DNA from: an uncultured Paracoccaceae bacterium
Lineage (GTDB): Bacteria; Pseudomonadota; Alphaproteobacteria; Rhodobacterales; Rhodobacteraceae
NCBI GenBank assembly: GCA_947499715.1
Contig: CANMPL010000020.1
Location: 1 to 32,058 of the forward strand
Reading direction: 5' to 3'
Length of the DNA: 32,058 bases
Shown here: positions 16,912-25,687 of the stretch, piece after piece
Position numbering within the stretch: position 1 is the stretch's first letter
Layout of the letters: every line of letters starts with the position of its first letter
The notes under the pieces: model-generated
What the model was told of the DNA's origin: nothing
The model's database searches: none
The model's input: only the letters and a program-made list of their open reading frames with translations
Position numbers and translations under genes: made by a program

Positions 16912-16940
16912 TTGACAGGGCAAGGTCCGCCCCTTAAACG
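16912..16940 (+). promoter_or_regulatory. Predicted promoter of the rpmH-rnpA-yidD unit
   Basis: A perfect -35 hexamer TTGACA (16912-16917), a 17-nt spacer and TAAACG (16935-16940) as a weak -10, about 68 bp before the rpmH ATG. A CCCCG/CGGGG hairpin sits just upstream. A consensus -35 with a poor -10 is common in this group for strongly expressed genes. Confidence 0.45.
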
Positions 16941-17007
16941 GCAGATCTGAATTGCCTTTGGGCCTCGAATCTATCTCAGGTTCGGCCCCTTTAACCGGAG
17001 AGACGCC

Positions 17008-17142
17008 ATGAAGCGGACATTCCAACCATCGAACCGCGTGCGCAAGAACCGCCACGGCTTCCGTGCACGCATGGCCACCAAGGCCGGTCGCAAGATCCTC
17101 AACAACCGCCGTGCCAAGGGCCGCGCCAAGCTGAGCGCATAA
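17008..17142 (+). CDS. rpmH: 50S ribosomal protein L34
   Basis: A 44-residue protein starting [18 protein letters not shown] and ending [10 protein letters not shown], a full match to the short, Arg/Lys-rich L34 family. CCGGAGAG lies 6 nt before the ATG. It binds 23S rRNA in the large subunit. The order rpmH-rnpA-yidD is widespread in bacteria, and rnpA begins 14 nt after the rpmH stop. Confidence 0.98.
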   Translation: MKRTFQPSNRVRKNRHGFRARMATKAGRKILNNRRAKGRAKLSA

Positions 17143-17156
17143 GCGCCGCTGATCCG

Positions 17157-17546
17157 ATGACAGATTTGGAACCGCCGGTGGACCAAAAGGGTGGACCACC
17201 GGCGGTTTCCGTTTGTCTGGAGGTTCTCAAGAAACGCGCCGACTTTGTCGCCGCCTCCAAGGCCCGCCGTCAGGGCACGCCCGGCATCCACCTGCAAGCG
17301 CGCGCCCGCGACGATGATGACGGCCTGATCCGCGTCGGCTTCACCTGCTCCAAGAAAGTCGGCAACGCCGTGGCCCGCAATCGCGCTAAGCGCCGGTTGC
17401 GCGAAGTGGCCCGTGCGGTGCTGCCCACCCATGGCCGTGCAGGCTGGGACTATGTGCTTGTGGGCCGGGCAGAGGTGACAGCCACCCTGCCCCTGCCACA
17501 GCTTCAGTCCGACCTGATCCGCGCCTTGGCCAAGGTTCACGCATGA
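17157..17546 (+). CDS. rnpA: Ribonuclease P protein component
   Basis: A 129-residue protein with the diagnostic RNR motif VGNAVARNRAKRRLRE (about residues 70-85), preceded by FTCSKKVG. It binds the RNase P RNA and assists maturation of tRNA 5' ends. It follows rpmH by 14 nt, and its stop overlaps the start of yidD by 4 nt (ATGA). An N-terminal extension of about 20 residues before LEVLKKRADF is usual in this bacterial group. Confidence 0.97.
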   Translation: MTDLEPPVDQKGGPPAVSVCLEVLKKRADFVAASKARRQGTPGIHLQARARDDDDGLIRVGFTCSKKVGNAVARNRAKRRLREVARAVLPTHGRAGWDYVLVGRAEVTATLPLPQLQSDLIRALAKVHA

Positions 17547-17764
17547 CGCCGCTGGCCCGCATCGTCGCGCTGCCGGTCCGCGCCTACCGTCTGCTGTTCT
17601 CTCCTTGGGTTGGCCACGGCTGCCGCTATCAGCCTACATGCTCTGCCTATACGCTTGAGGCGCTGGAAAAGCATGGCGGCATCAAAGGCGCATGGCTGGC
17701 CGCCCGCCGCATCGGCCGCTGCCACCCCTGGGGCGGGTCAGGCATTGATAACGTCCCCGACTAG
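17543..17764 (+). CDS. yidD: Membrane protein insertion efficiency factor YidD
   Basis: A 73-residue protein with the compact family signature YRLLFSPWVGHGCRYQPTCS (three conserved Cys with the one in RCHPWGGSG) and an N-terminal amphipathic helix. YidD associates with the inner membrane and helps Sec/YidC-dependent insertion. It overlaps rnpA by 4 nt. Its TAG stop lies in CTAG (17761-17764), which also supplies the TAG stop of the converging hydrolase gene. Confidence 0.96.
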   Translation: MTPLARIVALPVRAYRLLFSPWVGHGCRYQPTCSAYTLEALEKHGGIKGAWLAARRIGRCHPWGGSGIDNVPD

Positions 17765-18723
17765 GTGATGAAGACAGATTCGTTGGGATCCTTCATCAGC
17801 GCCAGCCCGCCATCACTCGCCCGCCTTCGCCCTGGGATCGCCGCGCGGTCCAATTCTCCGTTCAGGGTCAGCATCAAATCCTGATAAAAGCGGTCGTCGT
17901 CAAAATACCAGCTATGCGACCCCATCGCGCCACTTTGGACATGCTGGCTGAAATATTGCCCGCAATACAGGTTCACCGTCTTCTCTGACCGCGCCGCTGG
18001 CAGACCAACCCGGCCCAACCGCCGCGACGCGCCAATCCGTTTGGTGCTCGAGATCGACAGCACCTCGTCATAGGGGCTGTAGTAATTGGTCAACCGCGCC
18101 AGATGCCGCAACAGCGACCGCGATTCTGAATCGCCCTTTTCCATTGAAGAGGCAGAGATATCCGCCGCAACAAAAGCCACCTGACTGACAGTCCAGTTCT
18201 TCTGGCTGATCGCGTGCTGCCCATCGGCAAAATCAAACGCCTCGCGCACCACATAACACCCCATCGAATGGGCCACGATGCTCAGGTCAATCTTGCAATC
18301 GGGTTCCTGCCGCTTGGCAAATTCGGTCAGCCCGCTTTCCATCAGAAAACTCGCAGCCCAGCGCGCATCTTTGCGGTCATTCAGATAGCCGACAACCGTT
18401 CCGTCACTGGGCCAGTCAAAACTGACACATAGCCCCTTGAACCCCTGCTTGCGCAAATTGGCCGACACCCTGCGATGATGGGCCAGCATTTCCTTGGCAT
18501 TCACATTATAGCCATGCACCAGCATGATCACATGCCCGCGGTCCGGGTCATGCGACGTCATCGCCTCTGCTGTTGCCCGCCGAAACCAGCTATCCACCGA
18601 TTTGATCTGATGCACCAAGGCCGGCACATGATCTTCCGGCGGGATCGCCAGATATTTGACGCTGCCTTGTTTGAAGCCCAAAAGCCCGTTTTCGGCACGC
18701 CGCGTGGAAAGAATATAATCCAT
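17761..18723 (-). CDS. Alpha/beta hydrolase of the DUF900 family
   Basis: A 320-residue protein without a signal peptide. It has the oxyanion-hole motif MLVHGYNVN (His70-Gly71), FDWPSDG, the nucleophile elbow VAHSMGCYVVR (Ser153) and a late region with QSGAMGSHSWYFDD that probably holds the catalytic His. The family is widespread and mostly uncharacterised, probably esterase-like. It converges on yidD with overlapping stop codons. It is followed upstream by a lipoprotein gene on the same strand, 57 bp away. Confidence 0.82.
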   Translation of the reverse strand: MDYILSTRRAENGLLGFKQGSVKYLAIPPEDHVPALVHQIKSVDSWFRRATAEAMTSHDPDRGHVIMLVHGYNVNAKEMLAHHRRVSANLRKQGFKGLCVSFDWPSDGTVVGYLNDRKDARWAASFLMESGLTEFAKRQEPDCKIDLSIVAHSMGCYVVREAFDFADGQHAISQKNWTVSQVAFVAADISASSMEKGDSESRSLLRHLARLTNYYSPYDEVLSISSTKRIGASRRLGRVGLPAARSEKTVNLYCGQYFSQHVQSGAMGSHSWYFDDDRFYQDLMLTLNGELDRAAIPGRRRASDGGLALMKDPNESVFIT

Positions 18724-18780
18724 GAAATGTCCTCTCTAAAATAAGGACAAGCGTGGCATGATGCCGATCTTCAAGTCAAA

Positions 18781-19320
18781 TTACCGACGCTCAAAATTGA
18801 TAATCACATCCCCGATATCCACCCCGAACCGCTTCACATAAGCGCGGTTCAACAGCCGGTCGTCCGCCAGCAACCACATCCAGTCATCAAAGGTCACCCG
18901 CAACGTCTCGACCGAACCATCCGCCGCAGGCACTGGCAGATCAATTTCGTATTGCCAGTTGAACCTGTTGTCCTGCTCCACCCCCTTCGCGGTGCCAATC
19001 ACACCGGGTGCGGTGCCTTCCCATGTGTCCGGCCCGGTCTTCACCAGCGTCCAGACCCGCTGTTCAACGGCGCCGTCTTCATAAACGAAATCCTCGACCA
19101 GCCGCAGGCGCGTCCCATCCCAATCACCATTGATCGTCACCACAAAGCTGCGCCGCACCGTGCCAAAGATGTCCTGAAACTGCCCATAGGCGACCAATTC
19201 GCCGTCAAAGAATTCTTCAAGGTTCAGCTTGCGATCAGGATCAAGGCTCGCGTCGTCAAACGACGGCTTGCCGGTGCAGGCGGCCAGCAGGGTCAGGCAT
19301 AGGGCAAGGGTCAGGCGCAT
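18781..19320 (-). CDS. DUF3833 family lipoprotein
   Basis: A 179-residue protein with a short signal peptide ending in the lipobox LLAAC (Cys15), so it is lipid-anchored. The body has the DUF3833 pattern LNLEEFFDGELVAYGQFQD, GDWDGTRLRLVEDFVYEDG, FNWQYEIDLPV and FDDWMWLLADDRLLNRAYV. The family is a lipocalin-like beta structure of unknown function found in Gram-negative bacteria. It is divergent from ttcA, with a 92-bp intergenic region. Confidence 0.85.
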   Translation of the reverse strand: MRLTLALCLTLLAACTGKPSFDDASLDPDRKLNLEEFFDGELVAYGQFQDIFGTVRRSFVVTINGDWDGTRLRLVEDFVYEDGAVEQRVWTLVKTGPDTWEGTAPGVIGTAKGVEQDNRFNWQYEIDLPVPAADGSVETLRVTFDDWMWLLADDRLLNRAYVKRFGVDIGDVIINFERR

Positions 19321-19412
19321 ATCATTCCTCCGGTTGCCTCCGGACCTAGCGCCCGCACCGCAGAGGTCAAAACCGCTTTGAATGTGCGACGCACCGGGGT
19401 AAGACGCGGCTC

Positions 19413-20258
19413 ATGTTAGATGATGCCGACGATATCCACCCGCTGTTCTACGGTGCCCCCAAAACCACCGAGTTCAAGAAGCTGCGCAAACGCATTGTCG
19501 CCAATGTGCGCGAGGCGATTGAACAATATGGCATGATCGAACGGGACACAAAGTGGCTCGTTTGCCTGTCGGGCGGCAAGGACAGCTACACCCTTCTGGC
19601 GATCCTTTATGAACTCAAGTGGCGCGGGCTTTTGCCGGTGGAACTGATTGCCTGCAACCTCGATCAGGGCCAGCCCGGCTTTCCCGCCACCGTCCTGCCA
19701 GAGTTTCTGGAAAAAATGGGCGTCCCGCACCGGATCGAATATCAGGACACCTATTCCATCGTCATGGACAAGGTGCCAGAAGGCCGGACGTTCTGCGCGT
19801 TATGCTCGCGGTTGCGCCGCGGCAACCTTTACCGGATCGCCCGCGAGGAAGGCTGCTCTGCCGTGGTGCTGGGCCATCACCGCGACGACATCTTAGAGAC
19901 CTTCTTCATGAACCTCTTCCACGGTGGCCGCCTTGCGACGATGCCGCCGAAACTGGTCAACGAAGAAGGCGACCTGTTCCTCTATCGCCCGCTCGCCCAT
20001 GTGGCAGAGGTCGATTGCGAGAAATTCGCCGCCGCCATGAACTACCCGATTATTCCTTGCGATCTTTGCGGTTCTCAAGACGGATTGCAGCGCCAGCAGG
20101 TCAAGGCGATCCTCGACGGCTGGGAGAAAAACAGCCCCGGACGGCGGCAAGTCATGTTCCGCAGCCTGATGAATGCGCGCCCCTCTCACCTTCTGGACCC
20201 CAAGCTCTTTGATTTTCAGGGCCTGACCCTATCTGAGAAAGAGCCCGAAAGCCCTTGA
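19413..20258 (+). CDS. ttcA: tRNA 2-thiocytidine(32) synthetase TtcA
   Basis: A 281-residue protein. The PP-loop motif SGGKDS at 53-58 activates C32 of tRNA with ATP. The paired cysteines C128/C131 ([11 protein letters not shown]) hold the iron-sulfur cluster and the sulfur. A third region, [14 protein letters not shown] (C216/C219), is the usual C-terminal signature. [17 protein letters not shown] is the family core. It thiolates cytidine 32 in several tRNAs, including tRNA-Arg species. The start at 19413 has no strong ribosome site but fits the family N-terminus. Confidence 0.95.
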   Translation: MLDDADDIHPLFYGAPKTTEFKKLRKRIVANVREAIEQYGMIERDTKWLVCLSGGKDSYTLLAILYELKWRGLLPVELIACNLDQGQPGFPATVLPEFLEKMGVPHRIEYQDTYSIVMDKVPEGRTFCALCSRLRRGNLYRIAREEGCSAVVLGHHRDDILETFFMNLFHGGRLATMPPKLVNEEGDLFLYRPLAHVAEVDCEKFAAAMNYPIIPCDLCGSQDGLQRQQVKAILDGWEKNSPGRRQVMFRSLMNARPSHLLDPKLFDFQGLTLSEKEPESP

Positions 20259-20272
20259 CCTTTGGGGCTATC

Positions 20273-20296
20273 GGGTTGAAGAAACCCCACGTTTTT
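20273..20296 (+). terminator. Weak hairpin with T-run between ttcA and yidC
   Basis: GGGTT-GAAGA-AACCC (20273-20287) is followed by CACG and five T (20292-20296). The stem is only 5 bp and the T run starts late, so termination would be partial at best. It is listed because it sits exactly between two genes of different function. Confidence 0.3.
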
Positions 20297-20321
20297 AGGG
20301 ACAGATGGGCGGCCGCATTCG

Positions 20322-22139
20322 ATGGAAGAGCAAAATAGAAACCTGATCCTCGCCACCGTGCTGAGCTTTCTGGTTATTGTGATCTGGTTCTGGCTTTTCC
20401 CGCCAGAAGAAATCACCCCACCCGTGGAAGAGGTTGCCGCCGAACAATCCGAATTGGGCGTGCCAACGGTTGAGGCAACGACCGCCACCGCCACAGAAAC
20501 CGCCCCCGCGCAGCCCGCAGTGGTCGATGCCCCGCGCGTCGCCATTGAAACCCCACAGTTTGCGGGCACCATTTCGCTGCAAGGTGGCCGGATCGACCAG
20601 CTTTCGCTGACCCAATACAACGAAACCCTCGCCGAAGGTTCGCCCACGGTGACGCTGCTCAAGCCCGAGGGCGAGGCGAGCGCACATTACAGCACCTTTG
20701 GCTGGGCGGGCGTTGAAGGCATCGACGCCGTGCCGGGGCCGGAAACCATCTGGACCCTTGAAAGCGGCGACACGCTGACGCCTGAAACCCCGGTCACGTT
20801 GGCATGGGACAATGGCGCGGGCCAAATCTTCCGCACCGAAATTTCGGTCGACGAAGACTTCATGTTCGCCTTTGCCCAATCGGTCGAAAATACCGGCCCC
20901 GACGCCATCAGCCTGCGGCCCTATGGCCTGATCCGCCGCCACGGCGAACCGCAGGACCTCAAGAACTTCTTCATCCTGCAAGAAGGCCCCTTGCAGATGT
21001 CCGACGGCGTGCTGGAATCCTATGACTATGACGACATCGTCGATTTCCGCGTCAACGAAATCGAACGTGTGCCTGCCGAACGGGTTGAAACCACCTCTGA
21101 AAGCTGGCTCGGCTTTACCGACCACTATTGGCAGACGATCCTGATCCCCGATCAGGCGACGCCATTCCGGTCAGTGCAGAAATACTTCCCCAGCCGCGAT
21201 ATCTATCAGGCAGAGGCTGTGATGCCTGTGCAAACCGTCGCCGCCGGGGCCTCTGCCACCGTGACGACACAGCTTTTCGCCGGTGCGAAAGAATGGGAAG
21301 CCATCCGCAACTATGAACGCGAAGGCGTCGTGCGGTTCCTTGATAGCATCGACTGGGGCTGGTTCTTCTTCCTGACCAAGCCGATCTTCTGGCTGCTGCA
21401 CACGCTCAATATCTACATCGGCAACATGGGTTGGTCGATCATCGCCCTGACCATCATCATCAAGGCGCTTGTGCTGCCCTTGGCCTATAAGTCCTACGTC
21501 AGCATGGCCAAGATGAAAGAGCTTCAGCCAGAGATGGAGAAGCTGAAAGAAAGCGCTGGCGAAGATAAGCAGAAGATGCAGCAGGGCATGATGAAGCTCT
21601 ATAAAGACAACAAGGTGAACCCCGCCTCTGGCTGTCTGCCGATCCTGCTGCAAATCCCGATTTTCTTCAGCCTTTACAAGGTGATCTTTGTCACGATCGA
21701 GTTGCGCCACGCCGCATGGTTCGGCTGGATCAAGGATCTGTCCGCCCCTGATCCGTCGTCGATCTTCAACCTCTTTGGCCTGCTGCCGTGGGGCGCGCCC
21801 GATCCCAATTCGATCGTTGCTTTGCTCTTTATCGGGATCCTGCCAATCATCCTTGGCATCTCGATGTGGCTCCAGCAAAAGCTGAATCCATCGCCCACTG
21901 ATCCGACGCAAAAGATGATCTTTGCCTGGATGCCCTGGGTCTTCATGTTCATGCTGGGCAGCTTTGCTTCGGGCCTCGTGGTCTACTGGATTGCCAACAA
22001 CACGATCACCTTTATCCAGCAATATACGATCATGCGGATGAACGGCGCGAAGCCGGACATCTTTGGCAACATCCGGGAATCGTTCAAGAAAGAGCCAAAA
22101 CCCGCCAACGACGCCAAAGCACCAAAGGGCAAAAAGTGA
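20322..22139 (+). CDS. yidC: Membrane protein insertase YidC
   Basis: A 605-residue protein, normal for Gram-negative YidC. Membrane segment 1 lies at residues 7-26 (ILATVLSFLVIVIWFWLF). A large periplasmic P1 beta-sandwich domain follows to about residue 330. The conserved five-helix core begins at FLTKPIFWLL and includes GNMGWSIIALTIIIKALVLP, the coiled-coil cytoplasmic loop KMKELQPEMEKLKE and NPASGCLPILLQIPIFFSLY. The C-terminus is basic (DAKAPKGKK). It inserts inner-membrane proteins alone or with SecYEG. The stop overlaps the start of the MOSC gene. Confidence 0.98.
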   Translation: MEEQNRNLILATVLSFLVIVIWFWLFPPEEITPPVEEVAAEQSELGVPTVEATTATATETAPAQPAVVDAPRVAIETPQFAGTISLQGGRIDQLSLTQYNETLAEGSPTVTLLKPEGEASAHYSTFGWAGVEGIDAVPGPETIWTLESGDTLTPETPVTLAWDNGAGQIFRTEISVDEDFMFAFAQSVENTGPDAISLRPYGLIRRHGEPQDLKNFFILQEGPLQMSDGVLESYDYDDIVDFRVNEIERVPAERVETTSESWLGFTDHYWQTILIPDQATPFRSVQKYFPSRDIYQAEAVMPVQTVAAGASATVTTQLFAGAKEWEAIRNYEREGVVRFLDSIDWGWFFFLTKPIFWLLHTLNIYIGNMGWSIIALTIIIKALVLPLAYKSYVSMAKMKELQPEMEKLKESAGEDKQKMQQGMMKLYKDNKVNPASGCLPILLQIPIFFSLYKVIFVTIELRHAAWFGWIKDLSAPDPSSIFNLFGLLPWGAPDPNSIVALLFIGILPIILGISMWLQQKLNPSPTDPTQKMIFAWMPWVFMFMLGSFASGLVVYWIANNTITFIQQYTIMRMNGAKPDIFGNIRESFKKEPKPANDAKAPKGKK

Positions 22140-22885
22140 TCACCGTCGCCAACCTCTGGCGGCACCCGATCAAAAGTCATGGGCGCGAGCCGCTTGATGC
22201 GGTGACGCTCGTGGCGGGCCAATCCATGCCGTGGGACCGCCACTGGGCCGTGACCCATGATCTGACAAAGCACGACGGCAGCGACTGGTCGTCCTGCCGC
22301 AACTTCATGATCGGTGCCCGCACCCCGCAACTGGCAGGGATCTGGGCAAAGCTGCACGAAGACAGCGGTGCGGTTGAACTGCGTCACGCAGATCTTGGAG
22401 AGATCACCTTTCGCCCTGACAGCGAAGCGGGTGCTGTGCAATTCATGAACTGGGTCGAACCCCTGACCCGCGCCAGTAGCGTCAAACCTGCTGCAATCGT
22501 CAAATCCGGCGGCCGGGGCATGACCGATACGCCCTTTGCCTCAATCTCGATCATGAACCACGCCAGCCACGCTGCCGTGGCGGCCGTCACCGGCGACGAT
22601 CTGGAAGTTGAACGCTGGCGCGGCAACATCTGGCTGGAGGGTCTCGCCCCTTGGGCCGAATTCGACTGGGTCGGGCATCAGGTGCAAATCGGCGAAGCCC
22701 GCCTTGCGATCCGCGACCGGGTCGAGCGCTGTTTGCACACCGCGGCGAACCCTGTGACCGGGACCCGCGATGTGGACACTTTGGGTGCGCTTAACGGCAC
22801 CTTTGGCCATCAGGACTTTGGCATCTATGCTGAGGTCGTGACCGGTGGGCGCGTGGCCCTTGGCGATGACGTAAAGGTGCTGTGA
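22136..22885 (+). CDS. MOSC domain protein
   Basis: A 249-residue protein with a beta-strand-rich MOSC fold. It has the N-terminal MOSC_N-like start VANLWRHPIKSHGREPL, DRHWAVTHD, the central FASISIMNHAS, WRGNIWLEGLAPW, and the conserved Cys in RVERCLHTAANP, which in the superfamily handles sulfur or the molybdenum cofactor. The start is GTG (22136) overlapping the yidC TGA, with AAAGGG 6 nt upstream. The position between yidC and engB is a conserved arrangement in this bacterial group. The substrate is not known; relatives reduce N-hydroxylated compounds. Confidence 0.88.
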   Translation: MITVANLWRHPIKSHGREPLDAVTLVAGQSMPWDRHWAVTHDLTKHDGSDWSSCRNFMIGARTPQLAGIWAKLHEDSGAVELRHADLGEITFRPDSEAGAVQFMNWVEPLTRASSVKPAAIVKSGGRGMTDTPFASISIMNHASHAAVAAVTGDDLEVERWRGNIWLEGLAPWAEFDWVGHQVQIGEARLAIRDRVERCLHTAANPVTGTRDVDTLGALNGTFGHQDFGIYAEVVTGGRVALGDDVKVL

Positions 22886-23535
22886 TGGAACTGCGTTTCC
22901 CTGAGATTGAGACCCCCGATGACGCCCTGCTTGAAAAGGGGCGGCTGTTGTTTGCCGGCGAGACAGAGTTCCTTAAGGGCGTCGTCGCCATGGACGGCCT
23001 GCCCCCCGCCGACCGGGTCGAGGTTTGCTTTGCTGGCCGCTCCAACGTCGGAAAATCCAGCCTGATCAACGCGCTAACAGGTCGCAAGGGCCTTGCGCGG
23101 GCGTCCAACACGCCGGGCCGCACGCAAGAGATTAACTTTTTCACCGCAGGCGACATCTATGTCGTCGATCTGCCGGGCTATGGCTTTGCCAACGCGCCCG
23201 TCGCGGTGGTGGAAAAGTGGCAGCGCCTGTTGAAACAATACCTGTCGGGTCGCCAGACCCTGCGCCGGGTCTTTGTGCTGATTGATGCGCGCCATGGTGC
23301 CAAGGCCGTGGACGAGGAAATCATGTCGGTGCTCGACCGCTCTGCCGTGACATTTCAGGTGGTGATGACCAAGACCGACAAGGTCAAAGGGGCCGCACTT
23401 GATGACGCCCTGAACCGCACCCGCGCCGCATTGGCAAAACACCCCGCCGCCTTCCCAGAGCTGATCCTGACCAGCTCTGAAAAGGGCGAAGGGATTGCCA
23501 ACCTGCGCGCCGTGATCGCGGGCATCGAAGCATGA
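22885..23535 (+). CDS. engB: Ribosome biogenesis GTP-binding protein YihA/YsxC (EngB)
   Basis: A 216-residue TRAFAC-class GTPase. G1 is [10 protein letters not shown] (51-60), the G2 threonine is in TPGRTQ (80), G3 is DLPGYG (95-100), G4 is TKTDK and G5 is TSSEKG. It is needed for late assembly of the 50S subunit. The ATG at 22885 overlaps the MOSC stop (TGATG) and has AAAGG upstream. The gene runs into argB with overlapping stop and start codons. Confidence 0.96.
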   Translation: MELRFPEIETPDDALLEKGRLLFAGETEFLKGVVAMDGLPPADRVEVCFAGRSNVGKSSLINALTGRKGLARASNTPGRTQEINFFTAGDIYVVDLPGYGFANAPVAVVEKWQRLLKQYLSGRQTLRRVFVLIDARHGAKAVDEEIMSVLDRSAVTFQVVMTKTDKVKGAALDDALNRTRAALAKHPAAFPELILTSSEKGEGIANLRAVIAGIEA

Positions 23536-23546
23536 GGACACAAGAC

Positions 23547-24407
23547 ATGAACCGCGACTGGATCGCCACCGCCCGCACTCTGTCAGAGGCTTTGCCCTAT
23601 CTTCAGCGCTATTCCGGCGCCGTCGTGGTGGTGAAATTCGGCGGCAACGCCATGGGCGACGCCAAGGCCATGGCCGAATTTGCCCGCGACATCGTGTTGA
23701 TGCGGCAGGTCGGCATGAACCCCGTTGTGGTGCACGGCGGCGGGCCGATGATCAACGAAATGCTTGATAAGCTTGGCATAAAATCCGAATTTATCCGCGG
23801 CAAGCGCGTCACCGATCAAGCCACCGTCGAGGTGGTCGAGATGGTTTTGACCGGTCTTGTCAACAAGCGCATCGTGCAGGCCATCATGGATGAAGGTGGC
23901 CGCGCGGTGGGGCTTTCTGGCAAGGACGATGACCTGATCGTGGCCGAGGCGGACGACCCCGAACTGGGCTTTGTCGGCCGCCCGATTGAAATGAACGTGC
24001 AGGTCCTGCGCGACCTTTACAACGCTGGCATCATCCCCGTCGTGGCCCCCGTCGCCACTGGCATGGACCCGCTCGAGACGTTCAACGTCAACGGCGACAC
24101 CGCCGCAGGGGCCATCGCCGGGGCGCTTAAGGCGGACCGTTTGCTACTGCTGACGGATGTGGAAGGCGTAAAAGACGACACCGGCGAAGTTGTCACCCAA
24201 CTTAGCCCCGAACAGGTCCGCGATCTGACCGAAAAAGGCGTCATCGCAGGCGGCATGATCCCCAAGACAGAAACCGCGCTGGCCGCCATCGACAAGGGTG
24301 TCCGCGCGGTGGTTATTCTCGATGGCCGGATCCCGAACGCCTGCCTGATCGAGCTGTTTACCGAACATGGCGCGGGGTCGATTATCCGCAACGCCAAGAC
24401 AGGTTAA
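23547..24407 (+). CDS. argB: Acetylglutamate kinase
   Basis: A 286-residue amino-acid-kinase-fold enzyme that phosphorylates N-acetyl-L-glutamate in arginine synthesis. Motifs are VVKFGGNAM near the N-terminus, [13 protein letters not shown] (substrate loop), [30 protein letters not shown] and [14 protein letters not shown]. The ATG at 23547 is preferred because GAGG lies 9 nt upstream; an ATG at 23532 in the same frame overlaps the engB stop and would add five residues. The N-terminal arginine-sensing helix of hexameric enzymes is present in part ([14 protein letters not shown]). Confidence 0.96.
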   Translation: MNRDWIATARTLSEALPYLQRYSGAVVVVKFGGNAMGDAKAMAEFARDIVLMRQVGMNPVVVHGGGPMINEMLDKLGIKSEFIRGKRVTDQATVEVVEMVLTGLVNKRIVQAIMDEGGRAVGLSGKDDDLIVAEADDPELGFVGRPIEMNVQVLRDLYNAGIIPVVAPVATGMDPLETFNVNGDTAAGAIAGALKADRLLLLTDVEGVKDDTGEVVTQLSPEQVRDLTEKGVIAGGMIPKTETALAAIDKGVRAVVILDGRIPNACLIELFTEHGAGSIIRNAKTG

Positions 24408-24433
24408 CATGGCACCGCACGCCCAAATCGGGG

Positions 24434-24473
24434 ATGCACATTGCATGCACAGACCATGCACATGTCATACACA
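24434..24473. repeat. Four tandem 11-bp repeats (ATGCACA iterons)
   Basis: ATGCACA occurs at 24434, 24445 and 24456, and ATACACA at 24467, each followed by a variable 4-nt spacer (TTGC, GACC, TGTC). The period is exactly 11 bp, so all copies face one side of the helix. The array lies in the argB-ferredoxin intergenic region, about 90 bp before the ferredoxin-like gene, and looks like a multimeric protein-binding site. Confidence 0.6.
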
Positions 24474-24491
24474 AACCGGGCGCATCAAATC

Positions 24492-24512
24492 CTTAACGCC
24501 GTTAAGTAACGG
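24492..24512. promoter_or_regulatory. Two overlapping palindromes
   Basis: CTTAACG-C-CGTTAAG (24492-24506) and CCGTTA-AG-TAACGG (24499-24512) share the central CCGTTAAG. Only one hairpin could form at a time in RNA. As DNA it resembles an operator 50-70 bp before the ferredoxin-like gene. Confidence 0.4.
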
Positions 24513-24563
24513 TCCGCGCGATGCTTTTTGCGGCACCTTTGCCCATCTGATGGGCATATTCCC

Positions 24564-25199
24564 ATGACCGACATGGCAAAGCTTGATGCCGCGTTAACCC
24601 CTTTGGGGCTGCGTGCGTTGGGTCATTTTGCGACGACCTCGGCAGACCCCGGCGCTGGCAAGACCCTCGTTCTGATCGGCCCCGATGAGCCGCATTTCTG
24701 GCCGCATTTCAGCCGCGCGCCAGAGATGTCGGACGGTCAGCCCGACCCGATGGACCGCTGGTCCAAACGGGTGCTGGACGATGTCGCAAAGCAGGTCGGA
24801 GGTGAGGCGTTCTTTCCCTTCGGCGGCGCGCCATATCAGCCGTTCTACACATGGGCGCAGCGCAGCGGGCAGTGCTGGCCATCGCCGATCAACTTTCTGG
24901 TGCATGCAAAGGCGGGGCTTTTTGTGTCCTTCCGTGGTGCGATTGTTCTTCCCACCGCATCCGCGGCCATGCCCGCGCCGCCAAAGCCTTGCGATACCTG
25001 TGCTGCCCCATGCCTAAGTGCCTGTCCCGTAAAGGCTTTTGCGGATGGCTATGACGTCGCCGCCTGCAAGGCGCATGTCGCCTCAGCGGCCGGAACCGAC
25101 TGCCGGGACAATGGATGCCTTGCCAGACGGGCCTGTCCGGTGGGACAAGGGTTGCGGCTGCCCGCGCAGGCCGCCTTTCACATGGAGGCCTTCTTGTGA
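24564..25199 (+). CDS. Ferredoxin-like protein with two Cys clusters
   Basis: A protein of 211 residues from the ATG at 24564 (MTDMAKLD); a longer frame to 24528 has no better ribosome site. The C-terminal third carries CDTCAAPCLSACPVKAF and CRDNGCLARRACPVG, eight cysteines in two CxxCxxxC(x)3CP-like groups, which suggests one or two [4Fe-4S] clusters. The arrangement resembles the ferredoxin part of epoxyqueuosine reductase (QueG), but the corrinoid domain of QueG is missing. The N-terminal part has a conserved-looking GPDEPHFWPHF and GGAPYQPFYTWAQRSG. The function is unknown. The stop overlaps the GTG start of the phosphatase gene. Confidence 0.82.
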   Translation: MTDMAKLDAALTPLGLRALGHFATTSADPGAGKTLVLIGPDEPHFWPHFSRAPEMSDGQPDPMDRWSKRVLDDVAKQVGGEAFFPFGGAPYQPFYTWAQRSGQCWPSPINFLVHAKAGLFVSFRGAIVLPTASAAMPAPPKPCDTCAAPCLSACPVKAFADGYDVAACKAHVASAAGTDCRDNGCLARRACPVGQGLRLPAQAAFHMEAFL

Positions 25200-25687
25200 C
25201 CCGGTTGATCCTGATCCGTCATGCAAAATCCGGCTGGGATGACCCCATGGCCGACGACCACGACCGCACCCTGACGGCGCGTGGCCGCAAGGCTGCAACG
25301 GCCATTGGGGAATGGCTGCTGGAAAAGGGTTATGTGCCTGATATTGTTATCAGTTCTGACGCCGCGCGCACGCGGGAAACCGCGCAATACCTGCTGGCCG
25401 CCTTTGACGTACCACCGCCGGTGCAATTTGCCCCGATGCTCTATCACGCCAGTCCTGACACCGTGCTGGACTTTGCAACCCGCCCGTCAGAACCCACAAT
25501 CGCCATCATCGGCCACAACCCCGGCATCGGCATGGCGGCCCATGCGCTCGTGCGCCAAAAGCCCGCCCACCGCCGGTTCAGTGACTACCCGACCTGCGCC
25601 ACGACGGTGATTGATTTTACAGGAAAAATCGCGCTGGGAGCCGGTGATTTGGTCGATTTCATCGTGCCGCGCGATTTGGTGGACTAA
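25196..25687 (+). CDS. Histidine phosphatase family protein (SixA-like)
   Basis: A 163-residue protein starting at GTG 25196, with GGAGG 7 nt upstream and GTGA overlapping the ferredoxin stop. The phosphohistidine motif is LIRHAKSGW (His near residue 8), followed by HDRTLTARGRKAA, SSDAARTRETAQ and the second catalytic His in IIGHNPGIG. Length and motifs match SixA-type phosphatases that remove phosphate from His-containing phosphotransfer proteins; other small-molecule phosphatase roles are possible. Confidence 0.9.
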   Translation: MTRLILIRHAKSGWDDPMADDHDRTLTARGRKAATAIGEWLLEKGYVPDIVISSDAARTRETAQYLLAAFDVPPPVQFAPMLYHASPDTVLDFATRPSEPTIAIIGHNPGIGMAAHALVRQKPAHRRFSDYPTCATTVIDFTGKIALGAGDLVDFIVPRDLVD

